Assembly: GCA_000719025.1 (NCBI GenBank)
Contig: JODP01000006.1
Span: 434,001 to 498,000, forward strand
Direction: 5' to 3'
Source of the DNA: Kineosporia aurantiaca JCM 3230
GTDB lineage: Bacteria > Actinomycetota > Actinomycetes > Actinomycetales > Kineosporiaceae
Length of the DNA: 64,000 bases
The notes under the pieces are model-generated. The model worked only from the letters and a program-made list of their open reading frames with translations, did not search any database and was not told where the DNA came from. The translations under genes and the position numbers were made by a program. This document shows positions 25,401 through 33,701 of the stretch, in pieces. Numbering within the stretch: the stretch's first letter is position 1; each line of letters begins with the position of its first letter.

Positions 25401-25658
25401 ACCGTCCTCGACCGCGTCCAGCGCCGCCTGGATTGCCGGTCCGTCGTCGGTCACCCCGTCACACGCCAAGCCCGGGATTACCGCACCAGCGCCAGCCACC
25501 CCTGCCACCGCAGCGTCCGCAGTGGCCTGCGCTGCAGCAGCTGCAGCGACCGCCTCGATCAGGCCGTCCTCGATGTGATCCAGCGCCGCGGCCATGATCG
25601 GCGTGGTGTGGTTCGGCTCGTCTTTCCACAACCCCGGGTAGTAGCGGTTATAGGCCAC
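22431..25658 (-). CDS. Tail spike: beta-helix fused to GH26-like glycoside hydrolase
   Basis: 1075 residues. The N-terminus carries a pectate-lyase-superfamily start (IPGLACDGVTDDGPAIQAALD), followed by a right-handed beta-helix to about residue 680. A Gly-rich linker (about 735-760) leads to a C-terminal domain of about 310 residues with FILRLGWECNGYW (Glu883, the acid/base position of GH26-type mannanases) and IGVEEWALVG (Glu1007/1008, nucleophile position). Family knowledge suggests cleavage of a beta-linked surface glycan; the exact substrate is unknown. It is encoded right after the tape measure gene. The C-terminal domain could be swapped independently of the helix. Confidence 0.75.
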   Translation of the reverse strand: MAYNRYYPGLWKDEPNHTTPIMAAALDHIEDGLIEAVAAAAAAQATADAAVAGVAGAGAVIPGLACDGVTDDGPAIQAALDAVEDGELSTHLLIHGPPGAKCYINSTVTISASGVVLESDVELLLGTDARIRPWGVIEEQPTDFNAKPALTADAPLGSHVLHVDQIPADWVPGIYIGLRGKRTASGSVPNTEIFHSFVSAIDRTALTITVVDGLPKEFKAVNDTTFSNKESQLTLVVQSAMTAGSNALGDTLITLATAGIFHVGDVVRILDDTNTLDGNGDVQTGNFAHKEVAIVAEVPDATHLKLSHPLKHTYDLAQTARVERLEALKDVELRNFRISFAAQQADGQHAIEVRYAHNVVITNAHIIGGGDGGVSWSGHAIRFTDSLDCHAIGGAIANPSDTDAGRGYGVSFYGATNCTVKGLAVTGCRHSVLWFNGAAGCEAHGCVSTDARISDYDWHGADCGRNKTVSCTAQGGTRRTPDSDHERTAWKWGNPSHRPGDNANTAVDCLVVDYHGAAIEVIPDCADNIWQGVVRGARIGIKMVKLPGDDTQLSTGFVVRDSEFWDVIAPFQIDGGPNDVVRNLTLENVALHRCGPLQLVNAPGTHLSRVTIEDPIGSGWQIMAWGCDTIRIDGCDLSWSPKGVALTNCPNARVTGNTMHDLGGAEFFDGGGNTGALFRSNEIFPGTGSYTRAGTASSGITLQSGLADGGTESIGSAVTGTTYVDPEEAFGGDGTTEPGSGGGGSAGPGGGGGGAPEPSGTGVPLVGRSGMPWNSGVAKWGNAPDTPALANSFGTWRDRPVDGFLHFPPRQTWDDMHGHIPTEWTSWPGYIVYCIPPQPETEGAQNNSATAAGNNNARWEAFAQTLVARGLNTRRFILRLGWECNGYWYKWSWGNENGGKPTQNSVDSYVQAVKNVSLSVKKYAPNVQISINMTRGQKRAGTTWQSVYNQLLGTHAYGTIFDVVGYDTYDWYPATNSGNWNGTLNESPGFNDIATWCRANSKQIGVEEWALVGSAAGGAGDNPYFINQMKGVFVSIADILAFEGYYEDIGSDPSFEHRMMTGNYPNAANAYKAAF

Positions 25659-25661
25659 GGG

Positions 25662-28439
25662 TCACCGCCTTCCGGTCGTAGCGAGGGTCTGCGGCCGGTA
25701 CCCGCGCGACACCGCGCGCTTGGCCATGCCGTCGAGCTGGCGGAAGACGTTGGATTCGTCGATCACCGCACCGGCGTGCAGGTGGTAGTGGTTGTGGACC
25801 TCTCCGCCGGAGTACCGCTGGCTGCCGGACAGGGCGACCGCCCCGGGCCGCGAGAGGCCCGACAGGGCACGGGATGCCGCCTTGTGCTGCGACTGCACAC
25901 CCATCACGAACCCCAGGCCCGCGTACCGTCCGTCCTCGGCCAGCGCCCGCGATGGGCTCTTGATCTTCAGCTCGTCGCGGATCGCCTTCCGCAGATCCTT
26001 GGCCAGCCCCTTGGCCGTCTTGATCAACGCGCCCCGGGACTTCTTCAAACCGGCCACCAGGCCCTTGGCCGCCTGGACCCCGACGTTGAAGTACTGGTTC
26101 CCCAGGCCCGTCCCGAGGCCGGACGCCGTCTTGCCGATGGCCCGCTGGATCCCGTTGATCTGCTTGACGGCCTTCGCCCCACCAGACGCCAGAGCAGCCG
26201 CATCGTCGGCGCCGCCGTCGACCCCGGCGTTCAGGATCTGCTCCAGCGTGGTCCGGTTCAGACCCCGCTTACGCAGGGCATTGATGTTCGCCGTGAATGC
26301 CCGCAGCTGCTTGAGGCGGTTGCGGAGGTAGTTGACGTAGTAGTCGGCCTTCGGTGTGCCGCGCCGGTCCGGGTCCTGCTCGAATCCGGTGAGAGCCGTC
26401 GCGGCGATGAGGTTGTCGTGGATCTGCTTGATGTAGTCGGCACGCTTCTTCACGATGTCCGTGAGCTTCGACATCGCCGTCTGCAACTTGGCGGTAAGGC
26501 TTTTCGCGAGCTTGACCAGCTTGTTGTTGCTGTAGTCCTTGGTCTTCTCGATGCCCTTACCGACACCCTTGCCGAGGCCCTCCCCGAAGCCCTTGCCCAC
26601 GCCGAGGCCGCCGCTGTACGTCGGTGGCGGCGCGGAAACGTTCGGGGTTCCGAGGGTGACCTGCTGGGTTCCGGCCGGGTCCTTGATGACCCCGAGACCC
26701 TGCCCGAAGCCGCCGTACTTGCCGTAGCCGAGCAGTCCCGCCGGGCCGGTCGCGGACACGTTGTACCGCACGTTCACCGCGGTGCTGACCGACGTCGGGA
26801 TCGCGGCCAGGCTGGTGCGGACACCGTCGATGTAACCGCGGGCGTTGGCGAAGGCGCCCGCGACACTGCTCATGGCCCCGCCGATGCCGGGGATGTGACT
26901 GGCTGCCGAGAAGAGCTTTTCGAAGGCCGACAGGATCCCCGACACCGCGGCCAGCACCACGCTGGCCGCCGCCCGGAACGCAGCCTGGACGATGGCCCGG
27001 AAGGTATCCGACTTCTTGTACGCGATGACCAGGCCGACGACGAGCAGGCCGATCGCCGTCACGAGCAAGCCGATCGGGTTCATGTTCAGGGCCAGGCCCA
27101 GAACCCGGAAATAGGTCACGGCGATCTTGATCGCCTGTCCCAGCTTCCCGAAGACCTCGATTCCCTTTTCGACGCCACCAACGACCTTTTGGATGGGCCC
27201 GATCGTCCGGGCCACCCCAGCACCGATGACGAGCATCGGCATGATCGACGGGGCGAGCAGCGCGAACTGGGCGGCCAGGGAGTTGATGGTCGGGGCCAGG
27301 GTGATGATCAGACCCGAGATCGTCGTCAGCGTCCCAGCGAAACCACCGGCCAGGCCCTGGACCACGGACCCGATGGCCGGGGCGATCGAGGCCAGCGCGG
27401 CCCCCACCGCAGGCAGGGCCGCCGAGATCTGCTGGGCGCCCACCGACAGGGCAGCGAACACGGTCTGCAGGCCGCCCTGGAACGCGGGCCCCTGCACGGT
27501 GGTGGCCACCGACTGCAGGACGGCGTTCAGGTTGGCCAGCGGCGCCAGGCTGCCCCCGGCCGAAGCGGCACCGAACACCGAGGCCAGGATCGACCCGACC
27601 GTGCCCAGCGCCTGGCCCAGCTGCATCGTCACCTGCAGGCCGGACGCCATGAACGCCTGCAGCTGCCCGGTCTGGCTGACATGGTCCAGGAACACGGCCA
27701 GCGACTGCGCTGCGAGGCCGAGCTGCTGGGCCAGGCCCGGCAGGAACTGGGTACCGGTCGTCGTCAGGGTCAGCAGCGACGCCGCGGCCGGCCGCAGCGC
27801 CTGGCCCAGGATGTAGACCGCGGTGGCCGTGTTCCTGAGGATGACCTGGATCTGCTGCAGCTGCTCCGGCTGACCCAGGAAGCTGCCGAGACCGGAGGCT
27901 CCCGCGCCGGCGTTCGCGGCGATCGCCGAGAGCTGAGTCCGGAAGGCCGGGATCAACTTGCTCGACAGGGACTGGATCTGGCCCGCGAACTGCTGGAAGA
28001 AGTTCTGCTGGATGTTCAGCCGCAAGTTGTCCAGCGCGGGCAGCATCGTCCGGATCGACCTGGCAGCCTGCTGCGCGGCTGGGCTCAGGTATTTCAGCTG
28101 CTCGGCGAACTTGTCCTTGTCCCGGATCTGCTCGAGCGCGTCGCTGAATCCGAGGGTTGCGAGCTTGAGCGTGCCGAAGGCCGCCCCGCCTGCAGCCGCC
28201 ACCGCGGGCAGGACGGCCGCGGCCCCCGCCAACCCGACCACCGCGGCCGAGAGGAGGTTCATGGTGCCGGGCAGGGCGGTGGCGGCCGCACCCCCAGCGA
28301 AAACCTTCATGGCCGTGCCGAGGCCCTTGAGCTTCAGCCCGGCCTTGTCGGCCTCGTCGCCGACCTTCTTCAGGGTCTTGCTGGCGTTGACGTCCCGGCC
28401 GAAGAGGCGGAAGACGAGGTCCTTGTTGCCGTCGCCCAT
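25662..28439 (-). CDS. Tape measure protein
   Basis: 925 residues, the expected position and character for a siphovirus tape measure. The N-terminus is KDLVFRLFGRDVNASKTLKKVGDEADKAG, followed by long Ala/Leu/Gly-rich helices, several hydrophobic stretches in the middle (for example PIGLLVTAIGLLVVGLVIAY) and a Gly/Lys-rich segment near residue 610-640. It sets tail length and is injected with the DNA. It follows the frameshifted chaperone genes. Confidence 0.9.
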   Translation of the reverse strand: MGDGNKDLVFRLFGRDVNASKTLKKVGDEADKAGLKLKGLGTAMKVFAGGAAATALPGTMNLLSAAVVGLAGAAAVLPAVAAAGGAAFGTLKLATLGFSDALEQIRDKDKFAEQLKYLSPAAQQAARSIRTMLPALDNLRLNIQQNFFQQFAGQIQSLSSKLIPAFRTQLSAIAANAGAGASGLGSFLGQPEQLQQIQVILRNTATAVYILGQALRPAAASLLTLTTTGTQFLPGLAQQLGLAAQSLAVFLDHVSQTGQLQAFMASGLQVTMQLGQALGTVGSILASVFGAASAGGSLAPLANLNAVLQSVATTVQGPAFQGGLQTVFAALSVGAQQISAALPAVGAALASIAPAIGSVVQGLAGGFAGTLTTISGLIITLAPTINSLAAQFALLAPSIMPMLVIGAGVARTIGPIQKVVGGVEKGIEVFGKLGQAIKIAVTYFRVLGLALNMNPIGLLVTAIGLLVVGLVIAYKKSDTFRAIVQAAFRAAASVVLAAVSGILSAFEKLFSAASHIPGIGGAMSSVAGAFANARGYIDGVRTSLAAIPTSVSTAVNVRYNVSATGPAGLLGYGKYGGFGQGLGVIKDPAGTQQVTLGTPNVSAPPPTYSGGLGVGKGFGEGLGKGVGKGIEKTKDYSNNKLVKLAKSLTAKLQTAMSKLTDIVKKRADYIKQIHDNLIAATALTGFEQDPDRRGTPKADYYVNYLRNRLKQLRAFTANINALRKRGLNRTTLEQILNAGVDGGADDAAALASGGAKAVKQINGIQRAIGKTASGLGTGLGNQYFNVGVQAAKGLVAGLKKSRGALIKTAKGLAKDLRKAIRDELKIKSPSRALAEDGRYAGLGFVMGVQSQHKAASRALSGLSRPGAVALSGSQRYSGGEVHNHYHLHAGAVIDESNVFRQLDGMAKRAVSRGYRPQTLATTGRR

Positions 28440-28465
28440 GCGGGGTCACCCCCGCCCGGAACTGG

Positions 28466-29184
28466 TCAGCTCACGCGGGCTCTGATGGATCCCGGGCCCG
28501 GCTCAGGGGTGCCGCTGCTTTCGGGCTGGGCTCGGGACCACTCGTCGGCCTCGTGGGCAAGGAGCCGGAACGTGTTGTGCGGCAGGTCCCAGATGGATCC
28601 CGGCTGACCGGACCGGTGCGGGGTCACGCCCGGCCAGAGGTGGCAGATGATGGTCAGTCGCTCGTAGACCGCACTGGCGATGTCCGGGAACGGCCACCGC
28701 TCCGAGGCGTCACCTGAATGCCTGCCTTCTTCAGATCGGTCGTGGTCTTGGCGGGCTTTGAGCGCTTGGCGGCGGGCTTCTTCGTAGCGGCTGCCCGCGC
28801 GCGGCGGGCCTGCCGGTTTGGGGCCGGCGCCTCGACCTCGTCACCGGGCTCGGGCCGGAACTCCAGTCGGGACAGGCCGAACTTGCAGGCCTGCTCCAGG
28901 GTCAGGTCGGTCTCTCCGGCGTCGCGCCGGGCGAGCCACACCAGCACCGCGATAGCGATGATCATCTCTTCGGTCATGTCGCCGAAGGAGACGTCGTCCC
29001 CCGCGGTCTGCACGTCGCTCAGCGCCTTGTCCAGGACTGACACGTCGTACCCGGTCTGACGTTTGATCGCGAGGATATCCATCAGCCCGATGTCGTCCAG
29101 GTCCGGCAGGGGGTAGGTGCGCTCCGGCTCGGCCAGAGTCTGGCGAGCCGGGTTGGCCTCACGGGCTTTGATGACGAGAAGCAT
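28466..29184 (-). CDS. Tail assembly chaperone G-T fusion made by -1 frameshift
   Basis: The second frame continues past the end of the shorter product with good coding character: ERWPFPDIASAVYERL, then HLWPGVTPHRSGQPGSIWDLPH and LLAHEADEWSRA, ending at 28466. It has no start of its own and lies in the -1 frame relative to the upstream gene, open from about 28785. The slip probably occurs in the Lys-rich 3' part of the first gene; a candidate is TCA-AAG (28756-28761), where a Lys tRNA can move from AAG to AAA. This arrangement is conserved in siphovirus chaperones that load the tape measure protein. Confidence 0.75.
28654..29184 (-). CDS. Tail assembly chaperone, unshifted product (G-like)
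   Basis: 176 residues. The folded N-terminal part has YPLPDLDDIGLMDILAIKRQTG and MIIAIAVLVWLARRDAGETDLT, a pattern shared by many actinophage tail chaperones; the last 50 residues are Lys/Ala-rich and contain the frameshift region. It precedes the tape measure gene, the standard position. The unshifted form ends at 28654. Confidence 0.8.
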   Translation of the reverse strand: MLLVIKAREANPARQTLAEPERTYPLPDLDDIGLMDILAIKRQTGYDVSVLDKALSDVQTAGDDVSFGDMTEEMIIAIAVLVWLARRDAGETDLTLEQACKFGLSRLEFRPEPGDEVEAPAPNRQARRARAAATKKPAAKRSKPAKTTTDLKKAGIQVTPRSGGRSRTSPVRSTSD

Positions 29185-29199
29185 GGCGGTGCTCCCCTT

Positions 29200-29682
29200 T
29201 CAGTTGATGTTGGATCGGCTGAGGATCTTCCGGGCGACCGCGTCCATGGCCTCCTGCATCTCCCGGCTGGACCGGTCGACGGTCTTCTGCAGCCCCTTTT
29301 CCCAGAAGCCGGGTGGGACTGCCTGCGGGTACCAGTGGTGCCGGTTCCCGAACAGCATGTGCCGCAGGCGACCCCGGTTGATCGCCCGCAGGTCGGCTTT
29401 CTTCCCGTCACTGCGTTTCTTCGACGCGATGATCAGAACCCCCGGGTTGCGGCTCATCCGCTTCTTCGTGCGGAACGAGGACCGCGACACGTAAACGTTC
29501 AGGCCGCCCTTCTTCGGCAGGCTCTTACGTGCCTGCGCACGGATCTCCTTCACGGTGGGCCGGGTGGCCTTCGTGATGGCCTTGTTCAGCTCCCGCTTGA
29601 GGTCCCTGTTCGCAGCGCCCCGGAGTTGCTTTCCCAGGGCCCGGTATTGCTCGGCGCCCCGGAGTTCAACGAACGACGCCAC
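29200..29682 (-). CDS. HK97-gp10-like head-tail / tail component
   Basis: 160 residues, basic, with an N-terminal helix pair (LGKQLRGAANRDLKRELNKAI, RPTVKEIRAQARKSLP) followed by beta-strands and a C-terminal helix (REMQEAMDAVARKIL). This resembles the gp10-type neck or tail-completion proteins. The unusual feature is its place after the tail tube gene rather than before the terminator gene. Start is GTG at 29682, 6 nt after the tail tube stop. Confidence 0.6.
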   Translation of the reverse strand: MASFVELRGAEQYRALGKQLRGAANRDLKRELNKAITKATRPTVKEIRAQARKSLPKKGGLNVYVSRSSFRTKKRMSRNPGVLIIASKKRSDGKKADLRAINRGRLRHMLFGNRHHWYPQAVPPGFWEKGLQKTVDRSSREMQEAMDAVARKILSRSNIN

Positions 29683-29688
29683 CGGGGT

Positions 29689-30759
29689 CTACAGGGCGGT
29701 GTCGGCGGTCACCAGGGCGACGTAGAGTCCGACGCCGGAGGCGACGGTGCCGAGGATCTCGGCTTCGATTTCCATCATCGTCGGGCCGTCCGCGCTGGGC
29801 CCGGGCGGCGGACCGGAGTTCAGCATGGTGCCGGGCATGACCGCCTGGAACGTCGCGTAGGTCGTCCCGTTGATCAGCTCGGGTGAGACCAGGGTGAAGG
29901 TGAGCGGCGCGTACTTCTGCTGCAGATAAGCGTCCCGCAGAGCGATACCGCCGGAGCCCGTGAACCGCATGTTCCCGGAGACCTGGGCGGAGCGCTTCAC
30001 AGTGACGGCCCGGTTCCAGCCCCCGAGTCGCTGGTCCGCGTCGTCGCTGGACAGGCCGTTGTCAACCTTCAGGTTGAAGCTGGTCCACTGAGTGTCCGGG
30101 CTGCCGCCCGAGGCCAGCGCGGTGGTCGTCGGCAGGGTCACCGTCCCGCCGTACGTCACACCACCCGAGACAGCGTCCCGGCCCATAAAGAGACTCGGTG
30201 ACGTCAGGGACGGCGTGAAAACCTGCGCCGGGTAGAGGCTGTCGACAGCGGTCGCAGCGATGGTGGTGTCCATGTACCGGACGAGCCACTCGATCTGCAG
30301 CGTCGGCATCCCGTTACCCGGGACGTCCAACTCCCAGCTCTTCACCATCGCACCAGGGAACGTGTGCGGCCGCAGCGTGCCGCCATCATCCGCGATCAGG
30401 CACTGCAGCGTGTAGGACGGCATGAACGTGTCCGGCGTGATCAGCGAGAACAGCTGCTGCGACACCGGCGACGACCGAACCGTGTGCACGCCCGTACCCA
30501 GGCAGGCACGCCACAGGTGCCCGTCTCCCCGAGTCATGAGGGCCGTCTTGGTGGTCACCGTCCCGGTGCCGATGCCCTGCCGGCGGCGCTCGGCCAGGTT
30601 GGTGGTGGAACCCTTCCGGATGCCCTCACCCTGCTCGGGCATGGCGTCCCACGAGATCGACGAGTCGCCGTACCACTCGTAGGCGCGGATCGGTGTGACA
30701 GCGGTCGGCCAGGTCGTCTCCGGCGCGAGCGAGAAGGACGAGTCGAGAATGGTGGGCAT
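29689..30759 (-). CDS. Major tail (tube) protein
   Basis: 356 residues, beta-rich. Features include TYLES-like tube features: SFSLAPETTWPTAVTPIRAYEW at the N-terminus and GNGMPTLQIEWLVRYMD in the middle, with a final MMEIEAEILGTV strand. Position between the tail terminator and the tail chaperone genes is the standard place of the tube gene. It is longer than a minimal tube subunit (about 150-200), so an extra surface domain is likely. Confidence 0.75.
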   Translation of the reverse strand: MPTILDSSFSLAPETTWPTAVTPIRAYEWYGDSSISWDAMPEQGEGIRKGSTTNLAERRRQGIGTGTVTTKTALMTRGDGHLWRACLGTGVHTVRSSPVSQQLFSLITPDTFMPSYTLQCLIADDGGTLRPHTFPGAMVKSWELDVPGNGMPTLQIEWLVRYMDTTIAATAVDSLYPAQVFTPSLTSPSLFMGRDAVSGGVTYGGTVTLPTTTALASGGSPDTQWTSFNLKVDNGLSSDDADQRLGGWNRAVTVKRSAQVSGNMRFTGSGGIALRDAYLQQKYAPLTFTLVSPELINGTTYATFQAVMPGTMLNSGPPPGPSADGPTMMEIEAEILGTVASGVGLYVALVTADTAL

Positions 30760-30765
30760 GGTGGA

Positions 30766-31104
30766 TCAGTCCTCCGTCGCGGGGTTTTCGACCTGGGCCT
30801 CGGCCTTGGCCTGCGCCCTCGGGCGCTTGACCGGCGTCACCGGCTCCCAGTTGCCGGCCTGGGCGAGCAGCCCGGAACCCAGGTCCCAGACCTCCCGCAC
30901 GTCGTCGTGGGTGCGAAGCTGCAGGTACGGCATCTCGCGTTCGCCCGGCTTCAGCGGCCGCCAGTAGCCGGGCTGGCCGGCCAGCCCTGCGGGGACCTCG
31001 ATCGTGTCGCCAGGTCCGACGCCGCGGATATCGACCCCGTGCTCGGGGGAAACGACATCCGCCATGGTGCTGCCGAGAGACCGGCGGATCTTCACGTTGC
31101 TCAC
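30766..31104 (-). CDS. Small phage tail-region protein
   Basis: 112 residues from a GTG. Hydrophilic, with GDTIEVPAGLAGQPGYW and a Lys/Ala/Glu-rich C-terminus. No family is recognised. It lies between the tail terminator and tail tube genes with 6 nt to the latter. It may be a structural accessory; confidence in function is low. Confidence 0.55.
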   Translation of the reverse strand: MSNVKIRRSLGSTMADVVSPEHGVDIRGVGPGDTIEVPAGLAGQPGYWRPLKPGEREMPYLQLRTHDDVREVWDLGSGLLAQAGNWEPVTPVKRPRAQAKAEAQVENPATED

Positions 31105-31168
31105 TCAGGCCTCCAGGCATGACGAAGAGCCCCAGCACCAGGACGGCGGGGGCGATAGGGGATAGGGG

Positions 31169-31630
31169 TCAGGTGCTGGCGACGAAGACGGACACGGTCG
31201 CGGTCACGGCCGCGTACCGGCCCTTGGCCTGCAGCTCGTCATCGTCGGTCGACTCATCCAGCTCCATGCTCGACAGCCAGGCGTCGACATTCGCGCCCAG
31301 GCCGAGCGTCGGCCCGTCGGGCCCCGAGCGCAGGTGTTCCTCCAGCTGGCCGATCAGGGCGTACGCCAGCTCGGTCACCCGCTGCTGCTCGTCCGGGCCC
31401 GGACTGAAAACGGACGCGATCACGGTGACCTGGTGCGTCTCGTCCCGCTGCCGGCGGGTGCGGCCCATCAGGCTCCGCGCGACCTCGGTGCTGATCCCGG
31501 TGACGGCCATCGCGACCGGCCGCAGCTGGGTGGCGCGGGCCCCGTACAGGATCTGCACCCCGTCGGGTGCTGTGAGGTCAGTGACGAGCTGCACGAGTGC
31601 GGCTTTCACGAGAGGCGCCGTCGCTGCCAT
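31169..31630 (-). CDS. Tail terminator-like protein
   Basis: 153 residues with the alternating helix-strand pattern of siphovirus tail terminators: LVKAALVQLVTDLTAPDGVQILYG at the N-terminus, HQVTVIASVFSPG in the middle, RVTELAYALIGQLEEHLR, and a C-terminal AAVTATVSVFVAS strand. Position directly after the connector supports the call. The ring would cap the tail tube at the neck. Confidence 0.65.
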   Translation of the reverse strand: MAATAPLVKAALVQLVTDLTAPDGVQILYGARATQLRPVAMAVTGISTEVARSLMGRTRRQRDETHQVTVIASVFSPGPDEQQRVTELAYALIGQLEEHLRSGPDGPTLGLGANVDAWLSSMELDESTDDDELQAKGRYAAVTATVSVFVAST

Positions 31631-32692
31631 CTACGCCACCCCCGGAGCCTTGTAGGACTGGTAGGCGTTCCACTCCACGGGGGTGAGCTGGCCGAGGGCG
31701 GACATCATCGCGGTGGCCGCGAAGTCCCCACCACCGCCACCACCGCCCCCGTCGAACGCCGGGTGAGGGGAGTTCTGGCTGGTCTGCCACATCCGCTGCA
31801 CAGCGTTCAGCGCGACCTTCTGCAGGACGGCCGGGACCGGGTCCATGCCGGCCAGGTACTCGACGGCGAAGCTGCCCCACACGCTGGCCGGCCACCCGGC
31901 CCGGGACCGGAGGATCCCGTACCGGTCGACCCGGTGGGAGTCGGCGACCACCGCGGTGCCACCGACGGAGACCAGCTCGAGCACGGGGGTCTGGGTGAGA
32001 AGCACCGCGGTGCTGCCCCCGGGCTCGACGTCCTCCCGGACGACCCGGCGAGCGATGATCCGGCCGATGTCCCGCTCGAGGCCCTCGCACGCGACCCGGC
32101 ACAGCCAGCGCAGCTGCTCCCGGTCCTCGTGGGTCTGGATGATCCCAGCGGCCCGCAGGTGCGCGAGGGCCTGGCCGACCGAGATGAACGAGCCCTCGAC
32201 CGCGACGACGGGGACAGCGTCCGCCCAGACCTGCCCGGCGCCCAGGACCCCGCCGGCGCCGAGCCAGGCCACAGTGTGTGTGCCGGCCCGCTCGGCCGTC
32301 CACGACGCCTGGAACACGCCCTGGCCCATCGCGGACACGTCGAGCGCAGTGGCCACTCCGGCGACCGTCACCGAGCACACCACCGCGCCCACCTGGTCCG
32401 GCGTCGCCGGGGCCCCGGTGGAAGTGAGGACCTGCACGGCGACCGTGACGGTGTCGCCGACGTCGACCGGGCCGAGCGGCCATGTGTACATCTGCAGGAC
32501 GCCGGTGGCGGCGGTGGGACCGCCCTCGATCGCAGCGAGCAGGGGTGACCCGAAGGTCTGCCGACCGAAGACCACGAACCCGCCGAGCGGGCTGTCCGGG
32601 GCGCTCGGCACGCTCAGCTGTTCAGGGCCAGGGCCACCGAAGGTCTCGCTGCCGAAGACGAGCAGGCCGCCGAACGCGGTGGGCTCGGACAT
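31631..32692 (-). CDS. Head-tail connector with N-terminal Ig-like extension
   Basis: About 353 residues. The C-terminal 190 have the gp6/gp15-type connector pattern (FISVGQALAHLRAAG, DREQLRWLCRVACEGLERDIG, VPAVLQKVALNAVQRMWQ). The first 160 form an extra beta-rich region with two repeats of the type GGLLVFGSETFGG / GGFVVFGRQTFGS and an Ig-like segment. A run of glycines precedes the last helix. The ATG at 32692 has GGAGGT upstream; an earlier in-frame start lacks one. It is separated from the capsid gene by a block of about 8 kb. Confidence 0.65.
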   Translation of the reverse strand: MSEPTAFGGLLVFGSETFGGPGPEQLSVPSAPDSPLGGFVVFGRQTFGSPLLAAIEGGPTAATGVLQMYTWPLGPVDVGDTVTVAVQVLTSTGAPATPDQVGAVVCSVTVAGVATALDVSAMGQGVFQASWTAERAGTHTVAWLGAGGVLGAGQVWADAVPVVAVEGSFISVGQALAHLRAAGIIQTHEDREQLRWLCRVACEGLERDIGRIIARRVVREDVEPGGSTAVLLTQTPVLELVSVGGTAVVADSHRVDRYGILRSRAGWPASVWGSFAVEYLAGMDPVPAVLQKVALNAVQRMWQTSQNSPHPAFDGGGGGGGGDFAATAMMSALGQLTPVEWNAYQSYKAPGVA

Positions 32693-32731
32693 GTGCACCA
32701 CCTCCATATCGAGGTAGGTGGTGCATACGAG

Positions 32732-33043
32732 TCAGGACTTGAAGTGCCGCATCGAGAGACTGATCTTGTGTGTTCGCCCGGCGGAAGATGCATCAGGGGG
32801 TGACGTGTCCGCCAGCTTGGCGTCCGCGCTGATGGTGATCACCCGGGCAACAGCTGTGACTATCGCTCCGATAGCGATCAGTACGAAGGTCCACGCGAGC
32901 AGATCCCACTGCGATTGCTTGCGCTCAACGATGAGGGCAAGAGTCGCTGCCACTACGGCCCAACCAGCAGAGGTCAGGATGGAGCCCAGCGCCTCGAGCC
33001 AAGCCGCCAGCTTTTTGTAGTAAATCGCGTCGTCTCTCGCCAT
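32732..33043 (-). CDS. Small two-span membrane protein
   Basis: 103 residues with two hydrophobic segments (ILTSAGWAVVAATLALIV and LLAWTFVLIAIGAIVTAVARV) separated by a basic loop. No family is recognised. It stands between the connector gene and the cargo region and may be host-directed rather than structural. Confidence 0.5.
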   Translation of the reverse strand: MARDDAIYYKKLAAWLEALGSILTSAGWAVVAATLALIVERKQSQWDLLAWTFVLIAIGAIVTAVARVITISADAKLADTSPPDASSAGRTHKISLSMRHFKS

Positions 33044-33125
33044 AGCGTCTCTTCGGCGCGCTTAGTGGCGCTCTTGATCGTGGCTCAGGAGCTCCGTCGT
33101 AACCGCCCTTACGCCCCGCTCTTAA

Positions 33126-33548
33126 TCATCCCCGAAGGTCCCGGACCCAAACAGCGAACTCGCGCAGTGCAGGCGGCCAGACATCGGCTCCAGGCGGTTG
33201 GTCGGCGGGGTTGATCAGATTCAGCCTCTGCAGATAGCCCGTGGCATTGGGAGTCAACACCGCCGAATTCAGACAACCGAAGAGGATCGGCTCGGCGTCA
33301 TCCGGTAAGCCTGCCCAGCCGATCGCCTCGTCCTGCCATCCGTGTTCGGTGACGGCGTTGAGAAACTCCTCGGCCGTTTCGGAGGGTTCAATCACGTCAC
33401 CCGGGGCGAGAAGACCGGCGTGGACCTGCTTGGTTAAGGCCGATTCGGGCGTCGGCAGATCCCGGTTGCTCCACCAGGCCAGGACGTCCTCGCACTCGTG
33501 CGATTCGAGGCTCTTCCACCAGTGGAGCGCTGAGTCATCGCTGATCAT
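33126..33548 (-). CDS. Hypothetical acidic protein near the membrane cargo gene
   Basis: About 140 residues from the ATG at 33548. Trp-rich and acidic (LHWWKSLESHECEDVLAWWSN, ETAEEFLNAVTEHGW). The open frame extends upstream but those residues are basic and out of character. No family recognised. It is divergent from the rightward membrane gene at 33702 and may belong to the same cargo unit. Confidence 0.5.
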   Translation of the reverse strand: MISDDSALHWWKSLESHECEDVLAWWSNRDLPTPESALTKQVHAGLLAPGDVIEPSETAEEFLNAVTEHGWQDEAIGWAGLPDDAEPILFGCLNSAVLTPNATGYLQRLNLINPADQPPGADVWPPALREFAVWVRDLRG

Positions 33549-33701
33549 GAGGCGGGGATCGACTGCTGGGGCGCCCAACTTGAGTCGTCCGAACGCCCCA
33601 CAACCGGCCAGTAGCCAAACCGGTCGCCTCGACGAGCGGGCACCCTGGGTGGTTGCGGTCGCCCGGGCCGCTTCCACCGTTCACCCAGGGGGATCCCCGC
33701 C

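Noticed and set aside
25074..28607. A 1177-codon open frame on the + strand opposite the tape measure gene
   Set aside because: It mirrors the tape measure codons, has low-complexity Arg/Gly/Asp composition and no ribosome site; the leftward protein has clear family character.
29689..30759. Tail sheath protein (contractile tail)
   Set aside because: No sheath-type gene or baseplate wedge genes are present; the tape measure and chaperone order is that of a long non-contractile tail.
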